A stretch of 64,000 nucleotides of DNA from Mytilus californianus (GCF_021869535.1 NW_026262712.1:50202884-50266883), one strand, 5' to 3'. Shown: positions 1 to 10,186, numbered from the stretch's first letter. A program made the numbers and translations. The notes: generated by a model not told the origin, from the sequence alone.

Positions 1-749
1 GAACATTTACCTTACTTTTACAGAAAAAGTACATAACTCAAATCAAATGACCAATGATGAATACAAGAACAAGAACATTTTACAAATATTATTAGCTCAC
101 TTCGTACAAAGGGCCGGTCACCAATTTTTGGAGTGTTCCATAAAGTCCTTAGCATATGTTACAATTTCCCAAAATATACTAATTTTTCACATTCTACGCT
201 TTCGAGTACACTGGTCTGATCTTGCCACATGAAAATTCAATATAGAAATATTGTCTTTTCATGAATATAACAATATAAAAGTCTGTCTGCGCAGGTTAAA
301 AAATTAAAGATAAACATTCCTATAAAGTAGGCATCTTTTTACTATTTCTTTTACAATTTTAAGAAAAGGTCGTCTCAATTTTTGTACATTTATTTGTGTT
401 CTTCTCGATCTATTCACATTCAATGATTACATCGGGATAAGGTCCGTTTGAATTTGCTTATTAACTTAATTTCAAAAGTGCCATTATTTGCTGCATATCA
501 ATCGATTCCTTTGGAATTTTTTCCCTGACTATCTCTAATCAAGCTGCATATATACACTGATAATTAGCATTTTCTAGAGAGGTATACAGCTAGTAGAAAA
601 ATAAATTGAAAATGGTACTGCAGGTTTTATTCATATAGCAACATTTTTAACCAATTTTACACCAAGCTCATTTAGTCTGCTGTACACGCCGTTTTCTATT
701 TAAGGAGGGTAATGATAACATTAAATGGAAGTTTTGTTTTTATTTCAAC
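1..749. other. AT-rich stretch with no recognisable gene
   Basis: Only short open frames with no protein-like composition are seen on either strand. No splice-bounded exon, RNA gene or repeat boundary could be recognised. It may be intron or intergenic DNA. Confidence 0.5.
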
Positions 750-752
750 TTA

Positions 753-1041
753 GGGAGCTACCATTTGATTTTTATTGGGGGGGGGGGGGTTGGGATGAAA
801 AATTTTGTCCTGCATTTTTTTTTTAGTTGTAATCTCTGTCCTGCCTTTTTATTTTTCACTCTTTTCGGTCCTGCATTTTTTTTTAAAAGTTTATCCTGAC
901 TTTTTTTTACCTAAATTGTCATCCTGACTTTTTTTTTGCAAGTGTCTCATCCTGCCTTTTTTTTTACTCAAAACTCCTGTCATGCCTATTTTTTTTCAAA
1001 TTTCATCCAAGCCCCCCCATAAAAATCAAATGGTAGCTCCC
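753..1041. mobile_element. MITE with 30 bp inverted termini and TTA target duplication
   Basis: The left end starts GGGAGCTACCATTTGATTTT and runs into a G run. The right end is its reverse complement (a C run, then AAAATCAAATGGTAGCTCCC). The trinucleotide TTA flanks both ends (750-752 and 1042-1044). The interior is a pyrimidine-rich series of units of the type 'cctgc/actttttttt' spaced about 30-45 bp. A 3 bp TTA duplication is typical of the PIF/Harbinger superfamily, so a Harbinger-type MITE is the inference; no transposase is present. Confidence 0.8.
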
Positions 1042-1044
1042 TTA

Positions 1045-1344
1045 TATCTATTTTTATTATTTACCAGAACGTTTTCCCGTGAATTTATAATTGATAGCGT
1101 CCTTGCTAAAAGATCTAGTTTTCAGTGTCAAGTTATAGGAGGAGGTAATATTTTGTTACTAGATTTCCCACTGCACCCCAAATGAAATAGGAGGGTGGCT
1201 GTGTTGGTTTTCATCTTTCGTTTTAATATATTTATATTTCGAAAATCCGTATGTCAGGGTTTTAAGCGATTCCATTGTAGAAAGGGAAAATTATTTTTTG
1301 TTATTATATGATGTATAGTGGGGTACTACATACTTAATGATTAT
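1045..1344. other. Spacer without recognisable feature
   Basis: Nothing supportable was found between the MITE and the LINE fragment. Confidence 0.4.
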
Positions 1345-1667
1345 CAACTATAATTGATTACTATTTCGCAAATCATAATCAGATATCTGACCAACGATTG
1401 GTGACATTAAATCACAAAGGTAATCTGGGGCAGTCACATTCTATAAAATAAAGAACATATAAAGCTTTCTATACCGTCATCTATCTGCCAACTATTTCCG
1501 GTCATTTTAGAAGTAAATACCTTCGCGACTAGCATACTTGGGTACCCAGCTATTATTCTTCCTGCTTCCAATAGTATTTGTTCTAGTTGATCAGAATCTT
1601 GCCAAGTACAACCATCCAATAACTCACATGCATATTCCATGTTTATTCGAATACATGTCGAGTTCAT
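1345..1667 (-). pseudogene. LINE reverse transcriptase fragment, post-RT region
   Basis: On the minus strand a frame contains LLDGCTWQDSDQL followed by LEAGRIIAGYPS. This matches the block that follows the RT domain in CR1/Jockey-type LINEs, and a similar block (IIWDNCT ... IEAARIITGL) is seen at 44.4 kb in this window. After a frameshift near 1434 the reading continues with APDYLCDLMSPIV and ISDYDLRNSNQL, the next conserved block of the same protein. Only about 100 residues survive. The fragment sits directly beyond the 3' end of the larger LINE at 2-8.5 kb, in the same orientation, but the blocks differ, so it belongs to another family. Confidence 0.7.
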
Positions 1668-1689
1668 TCGAACAAGATAATTTCTATTT

Positions 1690-2053
1690 AACTAATGTAA
1701 TCTAACTTATCTTTAAACCCCCTTTGTAGAGGAACCATATTTTCATATGTAGAACAGGTGCTCTCTTTATATACAGTGCTGCTTCTCCTTCCACCATTGG
1801 ACATCTAACTATATGTACATGCTCAGCTCGGGTGCAATCTATATACAGTGCTGTTACTCCCTCCACCATTCGATATCTGATGTGCGCATATTTACATTGA
1901 AGTCCTACCCCCACACAATTTGCGTAAAATCCTTTATTTTACAGTTTAGTTCACTTGATTCCAGAAATTTATGTGGTTCCCCCAACCACGCCCTTATAGA
2001 TGTTGAGATAACGGAATCGCTTATTTTATTGTCACCTCGCACTAAATTTATTA
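1690..2053 (-). repeat. Probable 3' untranslated region of the CR1-like LINE with a 72 bp tandem duplication
   Basis: It lies immediately downstream (minus strand) of the ORF2 stop. Two copies of a unit containing 'atatacagtgctg' and 'ctccaccatt' start at about 1771 and 1843, a 72 bp period. Tandem repeats in the 3' tail are common in LINEs. The exact 3' end of the element was not found. Confidence 0.5.
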
Positions 2054-5000
2054 CTATCCGCATACCATCTTGTAACGGGCTATATGAAGTTGATATAGCA
2101 GGCGTCGAGTAAGGCCTTCTATTTGTACTACACTGACTGGAGAGAGTTTCTTTGCTTTCGCTACCGGCGTTAAATCCAGAATATGTTGTAGTTTTTCGTT
2201 CGTTGATAGTTCATCAAATTGAATTCCCATTGCGTTCAGCGTTGTAGTTATTTCGTGAAGTATGGTGTTCCTCACTATTCTCAAGCTTTCACATTTCAAA
2301 ATAAAGTGTTCTATATTTTCTTCTTCCTTTGCACATAACAGACATTTCGGATCAGTCTCATCTTTGTACATTCTGATCCTTTTGCTCTGAAGGATATACG
2401 AGCCTGTAAGCAGCTTTAATTCTACTGGCAATCTTGCTGTATCAATAGTAGAGTGGCAGTTGATTTTGAGTAGAGGGTGTATATTTCCGGTTCTCAAATG
2501 TTCAGTTGTTAAGAAATTGAGCCCTTTATATAATGGCTGTAACTGAACTATTGATCTATTCCAGTGATTGTATATTGTCTTCTTGACAGTTGAGGTCCAT
2601 ATGGTCTTCTTAACTGGGTTGTTCAAATACCAGCTTGCCTCCTGCAGGTCATACTTTCGTAGCATATGCTTAATAGCAATGAACCAGCTAGAACTTCCAT
2701 CGTTTTTTATAAGAAGTTGGCGTTTTGCAAGTTATTTTTCTACACTGTCGTCAGGCTGGTTGCAGATGTTGTTAAATAGGCCTAATGCTCGGATGTGTAC
2801 TTGTGCCTCAATAGGTAGTATTCCTGTAAGGATGTTAACGGTTATGTCTGCTACACAGGTTGGTAGAGAAAGTATTTGCTTTAGGAGTTTCTTCTGGAAG
2901 TTTTCAAGAAGAGTTAGTGAGCTTGTTGTTGGTAGTATTAGCTCTAATCCATATAGTAGTACTGGAGAGATGTAAATTTTGTACAGGTGCACCATTGTCT
3001 CTACGTCAAGACCGTTGTGGCCATGGAATCCTCCCCCAAGCAGGCTATAAGCACTTCGTCTTGCTTTTTTAATATTTTCTTCCACATTTGCTATCATGTT
3101 GCCCTTGAGTGATATAGTTCTAATGATTCCTAGATGTGTGGCTTTCTCAATTGATGGCATATCGTTTGGTCCCATTTTAAAGGTCTGGTTGTTAGACTCC
3201 TATTTTCGCTGTTTATGGGAGATGTTCAGGACTACACTTTTTGTTGGTTGCAGTTCGTAGCCTTCCATATATGCATAGTCATAAGCCATATTAATGAGTA
3301 TTTGTGCTTGATCAGGGTCTTGACTGATAAGCGCGATATCGTCTGCACATGCTGTACTATTTACACTAATATTTCCTATTTTATAGCCAGCTCCAGTTGT
3401 TTCGTACATATTAAGAAGTTGATTGATGTAGAGTTTATACAGGTTAGTGCTGAGTATACCTCCTTGTCTGACTCCTTGGTTAACTTTAAATGGTTGAGAG
3501 ATATTTCCTTCCCATTTGACTACACTTTTTGCGTTTTCGTGCAGGTCTTTAATCAGTCCCCAATGTCCATCATCAATTCCTGCCAAGAATACCCTTCGAA
3601 GCATGTGGCTATGTATTACTGTGTCAAACGCTGCTTTTGCATCTAGGAGTACAAGGTAGAGAGTTATATTGTTGTCTTTTGATTCTCTGTAGCTTTCTTC
3701 TATTGGTAAGGCTGAATTTAGTGGCGATGACCCTGCTGTAAAACCTCTTTGCTTTTTGTTTTGTGTTTCTAGGACACGGTCATTTGTACGTTCTTTGATG
3801 ATAGTTTCGATAATCTTTCCTATGACTGGCAACACAGTAATCCCTCTGTAGTTGATAGCTTGCTGCCTTGTTCCCTTGTTTTTAAATACTGGTGTTAAAA
3901 GGCCCATCTTGAGTGTTTCTGATATGATCCCATGTTTGAATATGCATTGTACCAGCAGAACAAGAAGTTTCTCTGTATCAGATCCTGCGTGGATGATATG
4001 CTCTATTGTTATACCATGGTAGTCTGCCGATTTTCCTTTGTTTATAGAACGGATAGCTTTTGTTATCTCTTCAGATGTTACGTTTTTGATGTTATTTTGT
4101 TGTACAAGCTTGTTTATTGATTGAATATCGTGTTCAACTAAATTATGATAAAGGCTGTCTATGCGTGTTTTCTCATTGAATGTTGCCAGACTGCTAAAAT
4201 GTTCTTGAAATCCATTGATAATATTATCGTTCTCAACATATTTTTCACCATTGACTTCTAGTTCCATGATCGCATCATTTCCTTTTTTCCTGTTGTTACG
4301 GACCAATTTATGAAACATTTTTGCATCTTTTGTTCTTGTTTCGAGGATAGTTTCCTTCTCCTTGTTTTTTTGTTTAGCTAGTTCAATTCGTACTGCACGT
4401 CTGAAGTCCTTTTTAGATTGCTTCTTCTCCATAAGCATTTTATTATTTTTGTTGTTGGGTTTCCCGTGATTTTTCCATACTTTATATTTTTTCCTCGCTG
4501 TTTTTAGTGCTACTTGGATTTCTGGTGTCCACACTTTCAGTTTTGGTTTGGCATTGAATATTGCCTTTAAAGATGAGGTGAGGTCGGCTGTTTCCCTAAG
4601 TAGTTCACACAATTTTAGTATGGCTTCCTCTACTGCTGTTTCTTCCATATTTTCGTTTATTTGGAGACTGTCAATATGTGTATCAATGTGGGCAGAGTAC
4701 CATTCTTTGTCAACCTTATCCCAGTTGACCTTCTTTTTTATCCTGCTGTTGTTTTGCTTATGATTAACTTCTGCATTTTTGTACTTGAATTTGATGCTCA
4801 TACGGATAGGATGGTGGTCTGACGTATTTTCTATCAGTTCGTTCAGGACTTGTTTTGCTTGAAAGTCTTGATCTGCTAGGTTATGCAAAAAGTAATCAAT
4901 TTCTGAGGATTCTTGTCCTATGGAATTAACAAAAGTTTTTGCCTTGTTGTCACATTTTAAACCGCATTCATTTATAAAGTCTCGCAGATATAGATTACGT

Positions 5001-5613
5001 TTTGTGCCTGTTTGTTCATTCAGATCCTCATTTGTATCTCCTCCTATGATAATTTTATGGGTTTCATTGTATTTTTGGTAGAGCTCATATAATTGATCAA
5101 TTACGTCTTGGTATTCTGATAGATGGTTTTTACTCCCTTTTGCTGGTAGGTATACTGATGTTAAGAGTATATTGGAGTTGGAGTTTTCCTTGATTTCTAT
5201 ACACTGTATTCTTTCTGAACCTAGGTCTATTGGTTTTATCATGTGATCAACTTTTTTCTTCCATAGTATGGCTACTCCTCCGTATCCTCGAGGCATACAT
5301 ATTGGTAATAGCGGCTCATTCATATCAACCCCCTTGCCTATATAGTTTATATGTTCATTAAGTTCACCGAGTAGATGTAGCTGTGTTTGGAACAGCCAAT
5401 GCTCCTGAATGAGAATTATATCATTACTTTGTAAAAGTTTATGTACTATTGGTCCACACGTTTTTATGTTTTTACAGTTGAATGAGACAAGTTGTAGTTG
5501 AGAACTCTCTGATTTTTCGACGCCTGTTTCTTCTGTTACACACGGTTCAGGTTGAGGCTTTGTAGTGCTAAAAAAGACTGTTGTGCTGAAGTTGGTATAA
5601 TATTTCTGTTGCC
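2054..5613 (-). pseudogene. LINE ORF2: endonuclease-reverse transcriptase, two in-frame stops
   Basis: This is the replication protein of a non-LTR retrotransposon: an APE-type endonuclease that nicks target DNA and a reverse transcriptase that primes from the nick. The open frame runs about 1,185 codons. Endonuclease motifs come first: LVSFNCKNI, LIQEHWL (both upstream of the first Met at 5323), GYGGVAILW, IIGGDTNED and SDHHPIR. RT blocks follow: NYRGITVLPVIGKIIE, RGFTAGSSPLNSAL, LVLLDAKAAFDTV, GVRQGGILSTNLYK, and the catalytic ACADDIALIS, where Cys replaces the usual Phe/Tyr before ADD. The C-terminus carries a Cys/His zinc-binding motif, CLLCAKEEENIEHFILKC. TAG at 3200-3202 and TAA at 2732-2734 interrupt an otherwise continuous frame; both could be single C-to-T changes of Gln codons. 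There is no ATG between the open frame's start (after TAG at 5615-5617) and 5323, so the true start is not an ordinary AUG. CR1-like by domain company. Confidence 0.9.
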
Positions 5614-5946
5614 ACTAAGCTCTTGTTTATTTTGCGTTGCAGGGTATGACGCATTCTTTGGCCACAGATGTTGATGGTGAGCAGTATGATAGTCTATATT
5701 TGGCTTGTTGTCTGCATATGTCGGTATTTGCATTGGCGGTGGGATATTGTAATGCATATCTCTCTGTTTTGGCAAATTCTGGTCTGCTGATTTTTTGTAG
5801 CTCAGTGGTTGCCCAGTAAGGTGTTGTACTGTGGTTTGTGTTATTGGAGCTATATTTTCTTTCTGCGTATGATTTACAGTTTTTTTCAGTTTGCCTACTA
5901 CTGTCTGTCTTTGGTGATTCTGTAGCTGCTTGCTGATTGCCATCAA
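5536..5946 (-). CDS. Alternative-frame C-terminal part of LINE ORF1 (uncertain)
   Basis: This 136-codon frame overlaps the end of ORF1 in another frame and the beginning of the open ORF2 frame. It is rich in Gln, Asn and Pro, with a PPPMQIPTYADN segment. It reaches further than the ORF1 frame (stop at 5536 rather than 5627) and overlaps the ORF2 open frame by about 78 nt. It could be the genuine ORF1 C-terminus reached by a frameshift near 5940, or a chance frame. The sequence alone does not decide. Confidence 0.35.
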   Translation of the reverse strand: MMAISKQLQNHQRQTVVGKLKKTVNHTQKENIAPITQTTVQHLTGQPLSYKKSADQNLPKQRDMHYNIPPPMQIPTYADNKPNIDYHTAHHQHLWPKNASYPATQNKQELSGNRNIIPTSAQQSFLALQSLNLNRV

Positions 5947-7225
5947 AGAGCTTAATCTTGTCGAGCTGTCTATCCATTTCGTCTAGTACAATGTTTGATA
6001 ATTTTGTATGGAGATTTGCTAGTTGTTGATCAAGCTCTTGTTTCATCTTATGATAGACGTCCTGACTACTGGTTGGGGCTTCACATGTGTTGGGTGAAGC
6101 AGGCATAGCTAGGTGGCTGTCAGATTCAATTCTTCTTTTGAGTAGTTTAACAGTTTGTTCTAATTCGAAATTCCTGGCTTCTAGCTGTTGACATCTTGAT
6201 TCTAGCAATATTTTCTCATTTCGTATCTCATTTAGTGATTTTTCCTTAATTTTAAGTTGCTCTTCTACTTTTTTAACTTTAATTTCTCTTGCTCTTAGTT
6301 CACTTAGTTTAGGTAGTGTTGGATCATCCAGGTTTTGTTGTTTCACTTTGGGTTTTCTGGGTTTAGGTATTGGCTTTGTGGCAGCTAGTGGTGTTGACTC
6401 TTCATTGAGCACAGTTGTTTCTTGGCTTTCCCTCCCAATATTCATGTGAGGGGTTACAATAGCTAGATCTTTGTTGATGTTTTCTTGTAGCTTGAGTTCT
6501 TCTTGAAGTATAATACAGGGTATGCATATGTATGTTTCGTTTATTTCGGTCATACATTTGATGTGGCATTTGTTGTTGCAATCTTCGCATATGTCCCAGG
6601 CTGGATCTGTAAGCATAGTGTCACATATTGCGCAATTCGCCTTTGGTTGGCTGGTTGTTGATGTTTCATCTTTGTTGCAAACTTTCAATAATTCGGTTTC
6701 TTCTTCAAGTAGTTGCTGGGCATGGGTGTTACTCAGTGCGCACCTCTTCAATGCTAGGAGGCTAGATTTTGCTTCACAGCATAGCTTGCATTCATAGTAC
6801 TCCTCGCCGTTTGAGTTTTCTGCTACTTGTATCTCTTGTTGTGTTAGTTTCTGGCATTTATAGTATACCCAGTGATTTCCAGTATCACAGTAAGTGCTTC
6901 TAGTTCTGCACTTTTTGTTACATTTGGTACAAGTTTCATTGCCATCTGTATTTAGTTGTTCATTCATCCTACTTCCTTTGGCAAGGTCGTTGTTGCCCAG
7001 GAGATTTTGTAGTTGGTTGCCTAGTTGCCTGTTTAACTCTTCAGTGTTCAATCCTTTAACACCTTGTTCTTGCAGGCCCTTGAGGACAATCTCATGTATG
7101 TTGTTGATATCGTTGGCTAAAAATTGGTTAGCATCAGTTCCATTTATTAGAAGACGACTAGTTGTGTTATATATGTTAATTGTGTAGCTATTGCTGTTCA
7201 GGGCAACTTTGATTATATGCTGCAC
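5627..7225 (-). CDS. LINE ORF1: two PHD-like zinc fingers plus coiled coil
   Basis: A 532-residue frame from ATG at 7225. An N-terminal region of about 95 residues is followed by a first finger (CTKCNKKC ... YCDTGNHWVYYKC ... YECKLC), which has the Cys4-His-Cys3 spacing of a PHD finger. A second, related finger follows (CAICDTMLTDPAWDICEDC ... CHIKC ... CIPC). After a basic Pro/Lys linker comes a strong coiled coil (about residues 300-365: LSELRAREIKVKKVEEQL and onwards). ORF1 proteins bind the element's RNA and form ribonucleoprotein particles; PHD fingers are described in ORF1 of CR1-like LINEs. It ends at TAA (5627), and 9 nt later a TAG (5615) follows in the same frame, after which the ORF2 frame is open. 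ORF1 and ORF2 therefore share a reading frame separated by two stops. Confidence 0.85.
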   Translation of the reverse strand: MQHIIKVALNSNSYTINIYNTTSRLLINGTDANQFLANDINNIHEIVLKGLQEQGVKGLNTEELNRQLGNQLQNLLGNNDLAKGSRMNEQLNTDGNETCTKCNKKCRTRSTYCDTGNHWVYYKCQKLTQQEIQVAENSNGEEYYECKLCCEAKSSLLALKRCALSNTHAQQLLEEETELLKVCNKDETSTTSQPKANCAICDTMLTDPAWDICEDCNNKCHIKCMTEINETYICIPCIILQEELKLQENINKDLAIVTPHMNIGRESQETTVLNEESTPLAATKPIPKPRKPKVKQQNLDDPTLPKLSELRAREIKVKKVEEQLKIKEKSLNEIRNEKILLESRCQQLEARNFELEQTVKLLKRRIESDSHLAMPASPNTCEAPTSSQDVYHKMKQELDQQLANLHTKLSNIVLDEMDRQLDKIKLFDGNQQAATESPKTDSSRQTEKNCKSYAERKYSSNNTNHSTTPYWATTELQKISRPEFAKTERYALQYPTANANTDICRQQAKYRLSYCSPSTSVAKECVIPCNAK

Positions 7226-7257
7226 TATTGTAGTTTGCGATTTATCAGTTATCTTCC

Positions 7258-7551
7258 TTATATTTGCTTGTCCTTTGATCTCAGGAAGGTTTCAAAGTAG
7301 TTTAGAGTTGCCAGTCGAAGTAATTCAAATGTTACTGCATCTGCTGTTAATACAATTCCACCCTTTGTATGTTTATATTCTACACTAAGATTTCTTTTAG
7401 TCGCTTCAAGCTTTTTGTATAATGCTTTTGTGATATTCAGTGTATAGTTTTTCACATGGGTCTCTTCATTGACCTCGGTTCTAGATCTCGCACGGGATTT
7501 ATTTGTTGGTACTAGGGAAGACATGGCTATAAATGTTACTGTTAGGTTCAC
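7258..7551 (-). CDS. Small ORF between esterase and ORF1 of the LINE, unknown function
   Basis: A 97-residue frame on the same strand as the LINE ORFs, lying between the esterase-like ORF and ORF1. It is basic at the N-terminus (NKSRARSRTEV) and then amphipathic-helical (ITKALYKKLEATKRNLSVEY). I do not recognise a domain. It may be the N-terminal part of ORF1 cut off by a stop (its stop lies 33 bp before the ORF1 ATG) or a separate small protein. It is part of the element by position and orientation only. Confidence 0.5.
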   Translation of the reverse strand: MNLTVTFIAMSSLVPTNKSRARSRTEVNEETHVKNYTLNITKALYKKLEATKRNLSVEYKHTKGGIVLTADAVTFELLRLATLNYFETFLRSKDKQI

Positions 7552-7648
7552 TTCTGTCTGTTGACAATGTTCAGATAGATTTAGTGTTTCAACAGCGTGG
7601 CTTGGTCATCCCATGCCTTCTGATCCACACCAAATTTTCTCTGGTTGT

Positions 7649-8380
7649 TTAGTGCCAACAGTCTACCCGGATTTGAGTTGATAGTTCTGCTAACCAAGCT
7701 TTGGCCAAAATTGGTTTAGGGTGTATACCGTCTAAGTAGAGCTGGTAATTGATATACTGTTTACGTGGTTTGTTCTTTCCCCTTTTTACTTGTTTGCTTG
7801 CTTTGAGATGTAGGTTGAGCAAGGGAGATCGTTCATGAAGAGAAGAGTTTAATTCCTGTATTTGTGAATTTAAATTTATAATTTGTTGGTGTAGCTCTTG
7901 GTCCTGGTTGATTCGGTCTTCGGATGGTGACTTCTTGTTATGATTGTTCCATTTAGTTATAGAATAGTGAGGAATTTCGATAAAAGTTATTTTAGAATTA
8001 GGATATGGCTGTAGCAGTAGTTTGAATTTCTTTAAATTTTCAAATAAATTTTTTGAAGTATCTGGGTGTTGACTGGCTAAGGATATTGTGCGGTCTTTAT
8101 TCTTGGTTGTAAGGTCACAGGTTCAGAGCCAAATATAGAGATGAATATTTCCTAATTCGTTTATTTTGCTTTTGATGTTTTTCTCCAGCCAGTGTAGGGA
8201 GTTTTGTATATTGGTTCCTCTTTTGTTCCACCAGATAATTTGACGGTCCTCTGGATGACGGACTTGGTCTTTTAGGTAGACCCCTTTGCTGTCGGATAGT
8301 ATGACAGGTCTCAAGTACCTTTTCCCTACTGTTACAGATCTTGGGGTTTGCAAATAATCTCGTATTTTCTTTTCAGACAT
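7649..8380 (-). pseudogene. LINE esterase-like (SGNH hydrolase) ORF, one in-frame stop
   Basis: The minus-strand frame from ATG at 8380 to TAA at 7649 is interrupted only by TGA at 8123-8125. SGNH-hydrolase blocks are visible: RPVILSDSKGVYL (block I, nucleophile Ser in SDS), IYIWL-stop-TCDLTTK corresponding to block III (the stop falls where the block's Gly would be, consistent with GGA to TGA), FIEIPHYS, and LYLDGIHPKPILA (block V, with the Asp-x-x-His catalytic pair). Esterase domains are known from the 5' ORF of CR1-like retrotransposons. Here the esterase is a separate ORF upstream of the PHD/coiled-coil ORF. The sequence also reads on in another frame to about 7590 (LLALNNQRKFGVDQK), which may be the original C-terminus beyond a frameshift. 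Confidence 0.8.
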
Positions 8381-8545
8381 GTACACAATAGTTGTTAATT
8401 ACGTTGGGGCTGGGGTTGGGGGATGACGATAAATGTTCTTTATAAGTTTTAAAGATATTGTAATATTCTATATGTTGTCGGTTCCAGTAGAAAAGAAATA
8501 TTTACTTGGATTGGCCTTTTTTCCAAGATGGCGGCGGACCGTCTC
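8381..8545 (-). promoter_or_regulatory. Probable 5' UTR / internal promoter region of the LINE with a YY1-like site
   Basis: CCAAGATGGCGGCGG at about 8521-8535 matches the core of the animal YY1 site (AAGATGGCGGC). It lies about 150 bp upstream of the first LINE ORF. YY1 sites near the 5' end set transcription starts in mammalian L1; the same role here is inference, and here the motif is in the opposite orientation relative to the element. Confidence 0.35.
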
Positions 8546-8920
8546 GGTGGTCAATCTGTTGACGATCGCTGAATACACTAATTAGAGTTTTGTGTGGAGG
8601 TAATTTTTGCAAATAAAACAAGGACAGTGTTCTAGTGCTTTTAACCACTACTTATTGGACGATAAAGTCCTCTTTCACCACAATAAACTTTGACTTTTTT
8701 TTACAGAGCTCCAAAACCAACTTCCACCATTGAATACGAAACTAAATAATTTAACGCGTATGTTAATTTTTGTTAGGACATTTAGTCTTGTACTTGCACA
8801 GAGATTTTTTTTTCTATTTGTAAATGGCATTTACCACCAATATCAAAAGTAATTCCTTAGTGTTTGTGAGAGAAATCAATATCACAGCTTTGGTTTATTA
8901 GGGTTAAAATTTGTTAACCA
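8546..8920. other. Spacer without recognisable feature
   Basis: AT-rich; no protein-like frame or repeat boundary was recognised. Confidence 0.4.
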
Positions 8921-9014
8921 ATATTCGGACCGTGTTGACATTTTTTTCGAAATTAATGTTTAAAACATCCTTAATTGTGTAGGGGCTATTACAGCAATAC
9001 GAAAGGGACGTTAC
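8921..9014. repeat. Dispersed repeat, inverted relative to a copy at 15.15-15.24 kb
   Basis: The stretch containing 'attaatgtttaaaac' and 'ggggctattacag' matches the reverse complement of 15151-15241 over about 90 bp with few differences. Confidence 0.7.
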
Positions 9015-9126
9015 AACAGAAAACAATCTAGCTAGACTTATTAAATCATCGGTTATATCAATAAACACACCAGGAACAGGAGGGGACCTAATATAGAGCC
9101 TTGATGAACTCCATAATTAGGATTTT

Positions 9127-9442
9127 ACTTTTGACTCCGGATTATATAATTTTTCGACAGGTTACCTAATCTGTGGTTGGACATCCTGGTACTCGGTCAA
9201 ATAAGAGCAACCAAAAGAAGTAAAATCAAACATAAAATCTGTGCACTTTGGGCGGAAAGTTTACTGTTTTCCGATTATTTTGTCGTATAATGAAAACATA
9301 AAACAGTTTATTTCCTACAAAAAATGTACCGATTAAAAGCTTGATTTTACTTCTTTACGTTGCTCTTGGTTGACCGAGTACAGGATGTCCTACTAGAGAG
9401 AAGGTAACCTGTCGAAAAAATATAACCTCCGGAGTCAAAAGT
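9127..9442. mobile_element. MITE-like element with about 100 bp terminal inverted repeats
   Basis: The left arm (9127-9228) begins ACTTTTGACTCCGGA and includes TTTTTCGACAGGTTACC and GGACATCCTG. The right arm (9342-9442) is its imperfect reverse complement, ending TCCGGAGTCAAAAGT. The central spacer is about 110 bp. There is no coding capacity. A target duplication could not be established. Confidence 0.75.
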
Positions 9443-10186
9443 CGGTAATATGAAAATAGTCTATTCGAATTCGAATTTTAAAATTTAAAACAAACACACT
9501 TTGTTTTCTATTTTAACCATAATTTGTAAAGTTTCCATCAATACCATACATATTGCTTCCAGTTGTAATAAGATGCCAGTATATCATACCCTGTAGTTTT
9601 GAAGGAATCGCATAATATTAGAGAAGTAATATAGACTAAGTGATCATCAAGTGACATACATATCAAATTGTAAATTTCCATTAGCTTGTGAAAGATTGAG
9701 GGACCTGGATTAAACGGGCGACCTATGTTTGCGCGAATTTGAATTTTGACAGGTATTACGTTTGCGCAAAAAACTGGTATTTTTCCAGGAATTGTCGCCA
9801 TTTTCTACTCTAAATCCACACGGAAAGTATATCCATCAAATATCAAAGAATTTTGTTTCAGAGAATTTTATCTCCATCTTCAATAGCGATTTTCACATTG
9901 TCATTTCAGCTAAAAAAATAAACTTGAATTTATTTGGTTTATATTTCAGAATTCATAATATTTATATAAAAGTTCTACGATGTTTCACCTAAACGTAATG
10001 CGCCGAATTAAAACTTCCTGGAACTAATATCATAAAATGTTTGCTATTTCATAATCAAATACAATTTTCGCCAGACTGTGTCCATTATTTCTAGATCATC
10101 TCGCTTTTCTGTTTCCCACGTCGTCTTCCCACTTCGCTACTCTGTATCCCTTGTCGGATCATTTAAACATTCTGTTTTACTTTTTG
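9443..10186. other. No recognisable gene
   Basis: Several short open frames lack protein-like content. This may be the 3' flank of the GPCR pseudogene. Confidence 0.4.

Noticed and set aside
1813-4763. Plus-strand open frames across the 2-5 kb region
   Set aside because: They are the complement of LINE ORF2 and its tail and contain no domain of their own.
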